55,164 nt of DNA from Anaerolineales bacterium (GTDB lineage: Bacteria > Chloroflexota > Anaerolineae > Anaerolineales > Villigracilaceae). The notes under the pieces are model-generated. The model worked only from the letters and a program-made list of their open reading frames with translations. It made no database searches and had not been told where the DNA came from. Location of the stretch: NCBI GenBank assembly GCA_025056175.1, contig JANWWK010000028.1:1-55164 (forward strand), in the 5' to 3' direction. The position numbers and the translations under genes were made by a program. Shown here in pieces: positions 25,058 through 33,429 of this stretch; position 1 is the stretch's first letter, and each line of letters begins with the position of its first letter.

Positions 25058-25966
25058 ATGCCCTGGAATCTCAACACCACCCACGCGCAGGCGGGTGATT
25101 TGGTGCAACTGGTTGGCCTGCGGCACAAGCACTTTATCTTCACGCTTCAGCCAGGCGGTACATTACAAACCCATCGCGGCATCTTGAACCATGATGACCT
25201 GATTGGTCTTCCATGGGGCAGCCAGGTGTTCAGTCACCTGGGCAGTCCTTTCTTCCTGCTTCAGCCCATGCTGGGCGATATTTTGAACGAGCTGCCGCGC
25301 AATACGCAAATTCTGTATCCGAAAGAAATCGGATTCGTCCTGGTTACTATGGGGATTGGCAATGGTCAGCGGGTCATCGAAGCAGGAACCGGTTCCGGCG
25401 CCATGACCACTGCTCTGGCCTTTGCGGTTGGGAGTCAAGGCCGGGTCTATTCCTACGAACGCCGTCCTGAAATGCAGAATCTGGCCCGCAAAAACCTGGC
25501 CCGCCTTGGTTTGGATGAGCGCGTCACTTTCAAACTCAAGGACATTGCTGAAGGGTTGGACGAGACGAACGCAGATGCCTTCTTCCTGGATGTTCCTGCG
25601 CCGTATGATTACATCGGCCAGGTACGCGCTGCCCTCAAGCCTGGCGGCTTCTTCTGCTCGATTGTACCGACCTTCAACCAGGCCGAGAAACTACTCTACG
25701 CTCTGCGCCGCCACAAATTTGCCTTTTTGGAAATGTGCGAAGTATTGCTTCGGTATTACAAACCTGAACCCATGCGTCTGCGCCCCACTGACCGAATGGT
25801 CGCTCATACCGGTTTTCTGGTCTTTGCACGACGGGTAGAACCCAGCGACGACCCTCGTGCCGCCGACCTGCTGGCTGAAGCCGGCATGTTCAGCCTGCTC
25901 GAAAAAAACGGAGAAGATGTGCCGGCTGACCTTTCACTCCAGCAGGAATTCGGCAAACCCTCTTGA
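25058..25966 (+). CDS. trmI: tRNA (adenine-N1)-methyltransferase TrmI
   Basis: This 302-residue SAM-dependent enzyme should methylate N1 of adenine 58 in the T loop of tRNA. The N-terminal small beta domain (QAGDLVQLVGLRHKHFIFTL) and YPKEIGFVLVTMGIGNGQRV lead into the Rossmann domain: motif I VIEAGTGSGAMTTALA, and DAFFLDVPAPYDYIGQ with the catalytic Asp. The length is slightly above most TrmI because of a C-terminal tail of about 40 residues. The start codon at 25058 is close to the family start. The following gene begins 13 bases later. Confidence 0.92.
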   Translation: MPWNLNTTHAQAGDLVQLVGLRHKHFIFTLQPGGTLQTHRGILNHDDLIGLPWGSQVFSHLGSPFFLLQPMLGDILNELPRNTQILYPKEIGFVLVTMGIGNGQRVIEAGTGSGAMTTALAFAVGSQGRVYSYERRPEMQNLARKNLARLGLDERVTFKLKDIAEGLDETNADAFFLDVPAPYDYIGQVRAALKPGGFFCSIVPTFNQAEKLLYALRRHKFAFLEMCEVLLRYYKPEPMRLRPTDRMVAHTGFLVFARRVEPSDDPRAADLLAEAGMFSLLEKNGEDVPADLSLQQEFGKPS

Positions 25967-25979
25967 GGAGAATGCAACG

Positions 25980-26519
25980 ATGAGACAAGCCTTAGGCAGA
26001 TTGTTCCAGGGAACTGCTTCCCCTTTTCCGGCCTTACGCCGCGCCCATGAGATGATGAGTCTGGGCGAATACGCTCAGGCTGCCATGACCTTCGAGCAGC
26101 TGGCCTGCGCTGCCGAAGCGCCTAACGGCTTGCGTGCGCCGCATTTGCACCTTCAGGCCGGGCGGGCGCGCTTGTTAAACAATCAACCTGCCGCCGCGTT
26201 GCCGCACTTCAAGCGTGGATTGGAATTATTGATTGAAAATGGACGCTACAATCAGGTTTATCGTGCAGGTCAGCGCATTGTGCAGGAACTCAAACTGCGC
26301 GGCCTGGAACGTGAAGCTCGTGAAATTGCCGCGTTGGTAGGCACCAGCATTCCGGCAATTGCCGATATGCCTACCGAACGCGGTCCAGATGTCGCAGCCG
26401 TTCTGTTGCCCACCCACTGCGAATCGTGTGGGGGGCCTGTGCGAGCCACCGAAGTGGAGTGGTTGGACTCGCGCACGGCGGAATGTCCCTACTGCGGCAG
26501 CCCGGTGCGGGCGCTCTGA
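25980..26519 (+). CDS. Helical-repeat protein with C-terminal zinc ribbon
   Basis: This 179-residue protein has TPR-like helical pairs over about residues 15-120 (AHEMMSLGEYAQAAMTFEQL, then AALPHFKRGLELLIE) and a C-terminal zinc ribbon, CESCGGPVRA ... CPYCGSPVRA. It has no recognisable enzyme motif; such proteins usually act as adaptors. The ATG at 25980 follows GAGGAG. It sits between trmI and a NUDIX gene with gaps of 13 and 7 bases, so it is part of the same transcript. Function unknown. Confidence 0.65.
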   Translation: MRQALGRLFQGTASPFPALRRAHEMMSLGEYAQAAMTFEQLACAAEAPNGLRAPHLHLQAGRARLLNNQPAAALPHFKRGLELLIENGRYNQVYRAGQRIVQELKLRGLEREAREIAALVGTSIPAIADMPTERGPDVAAVLLPTHCESCGGPVRATEVEWLDSRTAECPYCGSPVRAL

Positions 26520-26526
26520 AACCGCT

Positions 26527-27120
26527 ATGCCGTTGCTGCTCTCCGAATCGGAAATTGCCTTTCGACTCAGTACTGCGTCGCACGTCTCGTTCCACGAAAC
26601 GCCTTTTCCGCCGTTCGACAGCCGCCCTCCTCGACTGGCGGCTGTATTGCTTCCATTAACGGGGATAGCAGGCGAGTGGCATCTCCTGTTCACCCGCCGT
26701 GCCGATACAGTTGAGCATCACAAGGGGCAGGTCTCGTTTCCCGGCGGGGCCAGCGACCCTGAAGATGCCTCGCCCGAAGAAACCGCCTTGCGCGAAGCAG
26801 AAGAAGAAATCGGCCTGCGGCGCAGCGATGTACGCCTGCTCGGACGCCTGGGCGAGATGCTCACAGTGACGAACTTTCTAGTGACTCCGGTGGTGGGGGC
26901 CTTTTCGTGGCCTTACACCTTCAAAGTCCACACCCCCGAGGTTGGACGCGTCTTTACCATGCCGCTTGCCTGGCTGGCCGACCCCGCCAACCGCATGGAA
27001 TTCATCCGCAAAGAAACCTCTCGCAGCCTGATTGCCTACCTGCCCTACGATGGGGAACTGTTGTGGGGTGCTACCGCCCGTATGACGCTTGAGTTCTTGC
27101 GGGCAGTAGGCATGGTGTGA
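26527..27120 (+). CDS. NUDIX hydrolase, probable CoA pyrophosphatase
   Basis: This 197-residue protein carries the Nudix box in order: GGASDPEDASPEETALREAE continuing EEIGL. The upstream motif HHKGQVSFPGG is the UPF0035 signature that marks CoA-specific members (NudL/Pcd1), which cut coenzyme A to phosphopantetheine and 3',5'-ADP. I chose the ATG at 26527, seven bases after the previous stop. Length is typical. Confidence 0.88.
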   Translation: MPLLLSESEIAFRLSTASHVSFHETPFPPFDSRPPRLAAVLLPLTGIAGEWHLLFTRRADTVEHHKGQVSFPGGASDPEDASPEETALREAEEEIGLRRSDVRLLGRLGEMLTVTNFLVTPVVGAFSWPYTFKVHTPEVGRVFTMPLAWLADPANRMEFIRKETSRSLIAYLPYDGELLWGATARMTLEFLRAVGMV

Positions 27121-27236
27121 GCGGCAAGAGGTGAACCCCACAAGAACAAGTTTTCATTTTCGCAAGTTATGTTTTTGTAAAGGCATACCGGTTCGATGTG
27201 GATAAAATAAGAGTTATCCCACTTCTGGAACGCATT

Positions 27237-28121
27237 ATGACCGATTTGGACACCTTTGTACATTTTTCTGATGAGCAAATTGCCCAACGTTTGGCTGTAT
27301 GTGGCGAGATAGTTTGCGGTTTCCCTATCATTGGCGTCCGCCGTTGGTATACGATGGAGTTTGGGCAATTTCTCAATGGCTCTGCTACCCCGCACTATCA
27401 TACCGAAGTCACCGCCAGGCTGCTTAACCTGTACGCCATGTTTTTCCGTCATGGCGTGCATACCTTGATTTCCCCCTTGCACGGCCTGATAGAGGAACCG
27501 CAAGAGTTACTGGCCTCGCGCCTGCGCTGGTTGGATATTCTGACCACGCACAGCGATTTTCTCTCCTTCTATGAAACCTTCGATGTGCGCGTATACTTTT
27601 ATGGCGACTACCGCCGGAAATTGGCCGGCACGCCCTATGCTCACCTGCCCGGACAGTTCGAGCGGCTCTCCAAATACACGCGCGGCCATCGCTCACATCG
27701 TTTGTTTTACGGTGTCTTTCCGCATCATGCGGCTGAAAACATTGCTGACCTTTCGGTACGGCACTTCATCAGCACTGGTCAGGTTCCCGACCGGCGCACG
27801 ATGAGCGAACTGTATTACGGCGAAGCCATCGAAGCGGTCAACCTGTTCGTCGGATTTGGCGCCTTCAATCCATCCGATTACCCTCTGCTCGATTTTAGTC
27901 ACGAAAATCTGTATTTCATCGCCGCTCCCAGTTTGTATCTGGAACAAGACCAGTTGCGACGCATTCTGCACGACTACCTGCATCCGCGCCAGGAGCCAGA
28001 AGTGGCGCAACTCTCCGCGCCGGAGCTGGCCGCCATGAAAGAATTCTACCTGGCCCAGCGGAATGCTACTTTGGGGCTGGGAAGCCTGCGTCCTGGCGCA
28101 TGGGTGGCATCGCGCGGCTAG
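27237..28121 (+). CDS. Homologue of the cis-prenyltransferase-fold enzyme Rv3378c (tuberculosinyl transferase family)
   Basis: This 294-residue protein matches, by my recall, Mycobacterium tuberculosis Rv3378c, a 296-residue enzyme with the cis-prenyltransferase (UppS) fold that moves a tuberculosinyl group from its diphosphate. Matching blocks in order: FPIIGVRRWY, RHGVHTLISPL, LSFYETFDVRVYFYGDYRRKL, RLFYGVFPHHAAENIA, YYGEAIEAVNLFVGFG, YPLLDFSHENLYFIAAPS and LRRILHDYLHPR. The key difference is in the first block: Rv3378c has FPFDGTRRW, and the Asp that binds the Mg-diphosphate end is Ile here, while both Arg remain. It may use another substrate or have lost catalysis. ATG 27237 gives the family length. 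No terpene cyclase lies nearby. Confidence 0.72.
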   Translation: MTDLDTFVHFSDEQIAQRLAVCGEIVCGFPIIGVRRWYTMEFGQFLNGSATPHYHTEVTARLLNLYAMFFRHGVHTLISPLHGLIEEPQELLASRLRWLDILTTHSDFLSFYETFDVRVYFYGDYRRKLAGTPYAHLPGQFERLSKYTRGHRSHRLFYGVFPHHAAENIADLSVRHFISTGQVPDRRTMSELYYGEAIEAVNLFVGFGAFNPSDYPLLDFSHENLYFIAAPSLYLEQDQLRRILHDYLHPRQEPEVAQLSAPELAAMKEFYLAQRNATLGLGSLRPGAWVASRG

Positions 28122-28169
28122 AGTTGGATTGCCTGTCTCGGACCGTTTTTCGGAAAACGCAAAACGTGG

Positions 28170-28175
28170 TATAAC
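28170..28175 (+). promoter_or_regulatory. -10 element giving a leaderless GTG-start mRNA
   Basis: TATAAC lies six bases before the GTG start at 28182; transcription would begin at that codon. TTTTCG at 28147-28152 is a weak -35 at 17 bp. No Shine-Dalgarno is present. Confidence 0.55.
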
Positions 28176-28181
28176 GTTCTT

Positions 28182-28925
28182 GTGTTTTCGTCGCTTCATC
28201 CCCCCTTCTATTTTGCTCATCGCGGCGCTTCCGCGCACGCTCCCGAAAATACGCTGGCGGCGTTTCGCCTGGCGCGTGAACAGGGCGCTCTGGCCATTGA
28301 ATTCGACGTTAAATTGACTGCCGACCGGCATGTGGTCGTTCATCACGACGTTACCCTTGACCGCACGACCGATGGCAGCGGTCCGTTGCACCGTTATCCG
28401 CTGGCGGCCTTACGCGAACTGGATGCCGGGGGCAAATTCTCTCCCCAGTTTCGCGGCGAGAAAATTCCCACGCTGGAAGAAGTGTTCGAGACGGTGGGGC
28501 GCGACCTGTTCCTGAACATTGAACTGACGAATTACGCCACGCCCTTTGATGGCCTGGTAGATGCGGTTGCCGCGCTCGTCCGCAAACACCGGATGGAAGA
28601 GCGCGTCCTGTTCTCTTCCTTTTTTCCGACCAACCTGATGCGCGCGGGGCAGCTGCTCCCTTCCGTGCCGCGTGGACAATTATCTCTGCCCGGCGGCGCT
28701 GGTTGGTGGCAGAGAGCCGCTGGCAGCCTTTTGCGTCTGCATTCCGAACATCCCTGGAAGGAAGATGTGACCGCCGAGAGCGTGCGCCGCGCGCATGCAC
28801 GCGCGCGCCGTGTATATGTCTGGACAGTCAACGCCCCTACAGAAATGCAATCCCTGCGTGCGCTGGGCGTGGATGCCATTTTCACCGATGACCCGCTTCT
28901 GGCGAACCAGCACTTCTGCGCCTGA
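28182..28925 (+). CDS. Glycerophosphodiester phosphodiesterase
   Basis: This 247-residue TIM-barrel enzyme should split glycerophosphodiesters into glycerol-3-phosphate and an alcohol. The catalytic start FAHRGASAHAPENTLAAF, then IEFDVKLTADRHVVVHHD, give the HR, E, D and H residues of the family; the C-terminus has VYVWTVN and DAIFTDDP. No signal peptide, so it is cytoplasmic. The start is GTG at 28182, probably the first base of the message. Confidence 0.92.
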   Translation: MFSSLHPPFYFAHRGASAHAPENTLAAFRLAREQGALAIEFDVKLTADRHVVVHHDVTLDRTTDGSGPLHRYPLAALRELDAGGKFSPQFRGEKIPTLEEVFETVGRDLFLNIELTNYATPFDGLVDAVAALVRKHRMEERVLFSSFFPTNLMRAGQLLPSVPRGQLSLPGGAGWWQRAAGSLLRLHSEHPWKEDVTAESVRRAHARARRVYVWTVNAPTEMQSLRALGVDAIFTDDPLLANQHFCA

Positions 28926-28957
28926 CCTTCTCACACTCCCCTTACTTCTGAATTGTC

Positions 28958-31729
28958 ATGGTGCGCTCGTTCTCGTCCATTCTTCACCGTCTGGTTTTGC
29001 TCTCGCTTGTGCTGGCTGCGGTCTCGCCGGTCCTGGCGCAACGAGACCCGGTGGCCGAGCATTTACGGAAGATGACGCCCGAAGAGCGGGTAGGGCAGTT
29101 GTTCCTGGTCTCCTTCAGCGGAACCGATGTCGGTCCGACCGCTCCAATTTATGACCTGATTGCCAATCGGCATGTTGGCGGGGTGGTGCTGATGGCGGCC
29201 AATAACAATTTTGCCGGCGAAGACACTGCCCGCGCGGCGTATGCGATGATTGCGGCTTTGCAGGAAATTGAGGCACAGGCAGCGTTTGAGCCGGGGGAAG
29301 GAACTCCTGCTGGCGTATATGTGCCCTTGTTTATTGGCATTTCCCAGGAAGGCGGGGGGCCACCGAATGACCAGATTCTCGCCGGTCTTACTCCGTTGCC
29401 CGACCAGATGGCAATCGGCGCGGCCTGGAATCGCGCGCTGGCGCAAGGTGTGGGCGAGACCATGGGACGGGAACTCTCTGCCTTGGGCTTCAACCTGTAT
29501 CTTGGCCTGTCGCTCGATGTGCAAACGCTCTCCAACCCGGCGGTCAACAGCGATTTGAACACACGTTCGTTTGGCGGAGACCCCTATTGGGTCAGCGAGC
29601 TGGGCAAGGCCTATGTGGCTGGTCTGCACAACGGTGCCGCTGGGCGAATGCTGGTGATTGCCAAACATTTCCCTGGCAGCGGTGGTGCAAACCGCCCGGC
29701 AGCGCAGGAAATTTCCACTGTGCGCCGCTCGCTGGATGAGCTTAAATCGCTCGAGCTTCAGCCGTTCTTTGCCGTCACCGGCGGCGCAAGCGACCCCAAC
29801 ACCCAGGTAGACGGGTTGCTCGTTTCCCACATCCGCTATCAGGGCTTTCAGGGCAACATTCGCGCGGCCACGCGTCCCATCAGTTTAGACCAGCAAGCCC
29901 TGGGGCAGATTCTTTCGCTCCCCCCCCTGTCGGATTGGCGCGCCAAGGGCGGCCTGATGGTCAGTGATAACCTTGGTACTGCGGCCATTCGTCGCTTTTA
30001 TGACCCCGATTTGCGTAATTTTGCTGCTCGTTTGGTTGCCCGTGATGCCTTTTTGGCCGGCAACGATTTGCTCTACATGGGGAACATTGTCTCCTCTGAT
30101 GCGCCGGATAATTACACCACAATTGTGCGTGCGCTGGAGTTTTTTGCCCAAAAATACCGCGAAGATTCTGCGTTCGCCAGCCGTGTAGATGAGTCGGTTG
30201 CGCGTATTTTGGCTGCCAAATATCGGCTCTATGGCAGCTTCGACCGTCCTATCAACCCGCCGTTGCTGTCCGATTTGGTTGTCTTGGGCGCGGGGCAGAA
30301 TCAGGTATTTGGGGTAGCCCGCAACGCGGCCACCCTCATCAGCCCAGACCCCGGCGACCTGGCCGCGGTGCTTTCTTCACCACCGGGATCGTTCGACCGG
30401 ATTGTGTTCCTGTCCGATACGCGCGTCACGCGCCAGTGTGCAGGCTGCCCCGACATTACCATCCTGAGCAAGAATGCTTTTCAGCTGGCGGTTCAGCGGC
30501 TTTATGGCCCGTCAGGTGGTGGCCTGGTCACCCCCAGTTACCTTTCTTCGTTCACATTTGCCGAATTGAACGACATGCTCAACGACAAAGCCCCGAACAC
30601 AACCCTGGCCGACAGCCTGAACCGCGCAACATGGGTGGTCATCTCGACACTGGACATGCCGGAAGGCTCGGAGAGTCTTGCCATCCTGCGCCGCTTTCTC
30701 ACCGAACGTCAACGCTTGTTGAGTAACAAAAAGGTCATTTTGTTCTCGTTCAGTGCGCCATTTTACCTGGACGCAACCGATATTTCCAAATTAACGGCTT
30801 ATTACTGTTTGTACAGCGAATCGGAACCGTTTATTGACGTTGCAGCGCGGCTCCTGTTTCAGGAAATTTCTCCGGTGGGGGCGCTTCCCGTTTCGGTGCC
30901 GGGCGTAGGCTATGACCTGATTTCGGCCACGTCGCCTGACCCGAACCAGATTATCCGCCTGAGCTTGAACCTGCCTGCTCCGCCGCCTACTCCTACTGGG
31001 GCTGCCGTCACTCCTGAACCGACCACCGTCCCTATTTTCAGGGTGGGCGATACGATTTCCCTGCGCACCGGTGTCATTCTCGACCACAACCAGCATCCTG
31101 TTCCCGATGGAACGGTGGTGCGCTTCACCTTTTCGCAAGGCGAAAGCGGGCTGTTTCAGCAGGTGGATGTCACCACCGTACAGGGTGTGGCGATTGTGGC
31201 CTACCGTTTGGATAAACCCGGCCTCATCGAAATTCGCGCCTCCAGCGAACCGGCGCGCGTTTCCGATACGATTCAACTTGATGTGACCAGCGAGGGCGTT
31301 TCGGTGGTGATTAGCACCCCCACCAGTGAACTCATTCCTACCCCAACTGTGACCCCCACGCTGCTGCCCCCCTCTCCGACGGCTATGCCGGCGCCTGTTT
31401 CGCCAGTTATGAGCGGTGCCTATCCTAACGCGTGGGGATGGCTGATGGTCGTGATGGTCTTGCTGTCTGGAACGCTGCTCTCTTACTGGCTGGGAACACA
31501 GGTGGTTGAGCCGCGCTGGGCGGTGCGCTGGGCGTTGCTGGTCTTTTTGGGCGGTGTGCTGGTCTATAACTACCTGGTGTTAGATTTCCCCGGGGCTGAA
31601 AGCGGATTAACGGCACGTGGTTTGTCGTTTTTCTTACAGGCTGTTCTGATTGGACAGGCGGTGGGGTTCGTTTTGGGCTGGGTGTGGCGTTCAGCGGCTG
31701 AGGGTGGCAATCAGGCTGATGAGCAGTAA
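28958..31729 (+). CDS. Secreted, membrane-anchored GH3-like protein with Ig-like domain
   Basis: This 923-residue protein has a signal peptide (cut near VLAQ, residue 27), a GH3 N-terminal barrel (about 30-400), a GH3 C-terminal-like domain (to about 670), a Pro/Thr linker, a beta-sandwich domain (about 690-790), a second Pro/Thr linker and three membrane helices at the end. KHFPGSGG and GGLMVSDNLG match the GH3 substrate Lys-His and nucleophile Asp segments. However, the NagZ-type catalytic loop (KHFPGHG with a following D-S-H) is changed: Ser replaces the second His and no DSH follows. So a beta-N-acetylhexosaminidase role is doubtful. The last 39 bases overlap the convergent kinase gene. 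Confidence 0.8.
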   Translation: MVRSFSSILHRLVLLSLVLAAVSPVLAQRDPVAEHLRKMTPEERVGQLFLVSFSGTDVGPTAPIYDLIANRHVGGVVLMAANNNFAGEDTARAAYAMIAALQEIEAQAAFEPGEGTPAGVYVPLFIGISQEGGGPPNDQILAGLTPLPDQMAIGAAWNRALAQGVGETMGRELSALGFNLYLGLSLDVQTLSNPAVNSDLNTRSFGGDPYWVSELGKAYVAGLHNGAAGRMLVIAKHFPGSGGANRPAAQEISTVRRSLDELKSLELQPFFAVTGGASDPNTQVDGLLVSHIRYQGFQGNIRAATRPISLDQQALGQILSLPPLSDWRAKGGLMVSDNLGTAAIRRFYDPDLRNFAARLVARDAFLAGNDLLYMGNIVSSDAPDNYTTIVRALEFFAQKYREDSAFASRVDESVARILAAKYRLYGSFDRPINPPLLSDLVVLGAGQNQVFGVARNAATLISPDPGDLAAVLSSPPGSFDRIVFLSDTRVTRQCAGCPDITILSKNAFQLAVQRLYGPSGGGLVTPSYLSSFTFAELNDMLNDKAPNTTLADSLNRATWVVISTLDMPEGSESLAILRRFLTERQRLLSNKKVILFSFSAPFYLDATDISKLTAYYCLYSESEPFIDVAARLLFQEISPVGALPVSVPGVGYDLISATSPDPNQIIRLSLNLPAPPPTPTGAAVTPEPTTVPIFRVGDTISLRTGVILDHNQHPVPDGTVVRFTFSQGESGLFQQVDVTTVQGVAIVAYRLDKPGLIEIRASSEPARVSDTIQLDVTSEGVSVVISTPTSELIPTPTVTPTLLPPSPTAMPAPVSPVMSGAYPNAWGWLMVVMVLLSGTLLSYWLGTQVVEPRWAVRWALLVFLGGVLVYNYLVLDFPGAESGLTARGLSFFLQAVLIGQAVGFVLGWVWRSAAEGGNQADEQ

Positions 31730-32680
31730 CACCGTTGAGAGACCGAATAAAATGCTTTCTGGCGGCGTCAGCAACATATCCAGCGTGGCATTGCGCCGCG
31801 GGCGCAGCATCGGTCGTTGCGGCAACTCTTTCGTGCCGAACAGATATTGACGGAATACTTCTACACTTTCGGGGCGTTGGTCGGGGTGTAATTCCATTGC
31901 CCACAAGATGGCTTTTTCAGTTCGCAGGCTGATAGAAGGGTTGATTTTACGTGGTGGAATGAGCGCTTCGGGATGCAAAAAGCGCTGACGGGCATCGAGC
32001 GGCGGCTGATTGGTGAGCAAATGATAGAGCGTTGCCCCAAACGCGTAAATATCGGAACGCACGTCGGTATGGCTTTCGGAGCCGCCGTATTGTTCCAGCG
32101 GCGTATAAAGCACTGTGCCTTGCCCCTGAATGATGGTGATGGTCTCTTCATCGGGCGCAAGCACTTTCACCAGCCCAAAGTCTACCAGTTTGAGCAGTCC
32201 CTCGGGTGTTAGCTTCAGGTTTGATGGCTTGATGTCGCGGTGAACGATGGGCGGATTTTGCCGGTGCAGGTAGGTGAGTGCATCGGCCAGTTGCGCGGCC
32301 CAATCTAACACCCGGCTTTCTTCCAGGAAGGTGTTGCGCGCTTTGGCGTCGAGCATCATCGCGCGCAGGTCTTTTCCCGCCACATAATCCATCACCAGAT
32401 AGTCTCTGGTTTCGATAGAAAAGAAATCGGAAACTTTGGGCAGGTTGGGGTGGTCGAGACGCGCCAACACCGTTGCCTCGCGCAGGAACTGCTCGCGGGC
32501 TTCCAGGAACACTTTTTCGGGCAGGTTGCGGTCGTGTTCGACTTCTTTAAGCGCGCACTTGCGCCCCGCGAGGCGCAAGTCATCGGCCAGGTAGATGTTG
32601 CCCATCCCGCCTTGCCCGATGCGCTCACGGACGCGGTAACGTTCCCGCAAAACCTCGCCCGGTTGAATCGGGGTCGGCAT
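31691..32680 (-). CDS. Hanks-type Ser/Thr protein kinase with C-terminal membrane helix
   Basis: This 329-residue protein has an intact kinase domain: glycine loop IGQGGMGNIYLA, Lys in CALKEV, catalytic VHRDIKPSNL and the DFG motif VDFGLVK, with activation-segment GTVLYTPLEQY. A single hydrophobic helix at the end (SILFGLSTVLLLISLIATL) probably anchors it with the kinase in the cytoplasm; no extracellular sensor follows. It is divergent from an FHA/winged-helix regulator, so the two probably form a signalling pair. Its 3' end overlaps the GH3-like gene by 39 bases. Confidence 0.93.
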   Translation of the reverse strand: MPTPIQPGEVLRERYRVRERIGQGGMGNIYLADDLRLAGRKCALKEVEHDRNLPEKVFLEAREQFLREATVLARLDHPNLPKVSDFFSIETRDYLVMDYVAGKDLRAMMLDAKARNTFLEESRVLDWAAQLADALTYLHRQNPPIVHRDIKPSNLKLTPEGLLKLVDFGLVKVLAPDEETITIIQGQGTVLYTPLEQYGGSESHTDVRSDIYAFGATLYHLLTNQPPLDARQRFLHPEALIPPRKINPSISLRTEKAILWAMELHPDQRPESVEVFRQYLFGTKELPQRPMLRPRRNATLDMLLTPPESILFGLSTVLLLISLIATLSR

Positions 32681-32729
32681 CTCGATTGCTCTCCTTCGTG
32701 GGGTTCTGTGTCAAACGCGGCGTAGTTTT

Positions 32730-32759
32730 TTGCACAGAATCGTCATTTTCTGCTATATT
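32730..32759 (+). promoter_or_regulatory. Promoter of the FHA regulator, leaderless
   Basis: TTGCAC (32730-32735) and TATATT (32754-32759, preceded by TGC) are 18 bp apart. Seven bases separate the -10 from the ATG at 32767, so transcription should begin at or within one base of the start codon. No Shine-Dalgarno. Confidence 0.65.
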
Positions 32760-32766
32760 ATAACAA

Positions 32767-33426
32767 ATGAGCGATTCTCCGCATTCACAAGATTCTCCGC
32801 TTTTGGTGGCGCAGGTTGGCCCATTGCGAGGGGAACGCTGGCCGATTGACCGTCCACTGGTAATTGGGCGTGAACGCGGCTGTGACGTGGTTATCCCCGA
32901 CCGGCAGGTTTCCCGCTATCATGCCCGTTTGACCCCCGGTGCAAATGGCGTTATTTTAGAAGACCTGGGCAGCAAAAATGGCACGCATTATAACGGCGCG
33001 CCGCTGACTGCTCCGGTGGTCTTGCAAGATGGTGATACCATTCACATCGCCGCCACGCAGGAATTTCAATTTCTGAGTTCCGACGCCACCATGCCGCTTC
33101 AATCGCTTCCCGCGCGCAATGGACGCCTGCTGCTTGATATACGCGCCCGGCAGGTCTGGCTGAATCAGACGCAACTGACCCCTCCGCTCTCGGCGCAGCA
33201 ATTTCAATTGCTCTGGACGTTGTATCAGAACGCCGGTCAGGTGGTGACCCGCGAAGAACTGGTTGCTGCTGTTTGGGGCGAAGACCAGGCCGCTGGCGTG
33301 ACCGACCAGGCGCTCGATGCGCTCATCCGCCGTTTGCGTGACCGGTTAGCAGCAGTAGACCCCAGCCACAATTACATCGTCACCGTGCGCGGACACGGCC
33401 TGTTGCTCGATAACGCGCCGCAATAG
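32767..33426 (+). CDS. FHA domain-winged helix (OmpR-type) transcriptional regulator
   Basis: This 219-residue protein has an N-terminal FHA domain (about residues 14-100) with GRERGCDVVIPDRQVSRYHA and LEDLGSKNGTHYNG, the phosphothreonine-binding loops. A C-terminal OmpR/PhoB-type winged helix (about 115-215) reads LSAQQFQLLWTLYQNAGQVV and DALIRRLRDRL, ending at TVRGHGLLL. It should bind DNA under control of a phosphothreonine on a partner, most simply the kinase encoded divergently next door. EmbR of mycobacteria has the reverse domain order and an extra BTAD domain, so this is a more compact design. Confidence 0.88.
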   Translation: MSDSPHSQDSPLLVAQVGPLRGERWPIDRPLVIGRERGCDVVIPDRQVSRYHARLTPGANGVILEDLGSKNGTHYNGAPLTAPVVLQDGDTIHIAATQEFQFLSSDATMPLQSLPARNGRLLLDIRARQVWLNQTQLTPPLSAQQFQLLWTLYQNAGQVVTREELVAAVWGEDQAAGVTDQALDALIRRLRDRLAAVDPSHNYIVTVRGHGLLLDNAPQ

Positions 33427-33429
33427 CCG

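Noticed and set aside
24164-25132. Minus-strand open frame of 322 codons
   Set aside because: Antisense to the S9 peptidase domain that carries the intact catalytic residues, and extends into trmI. No start signal or motif.
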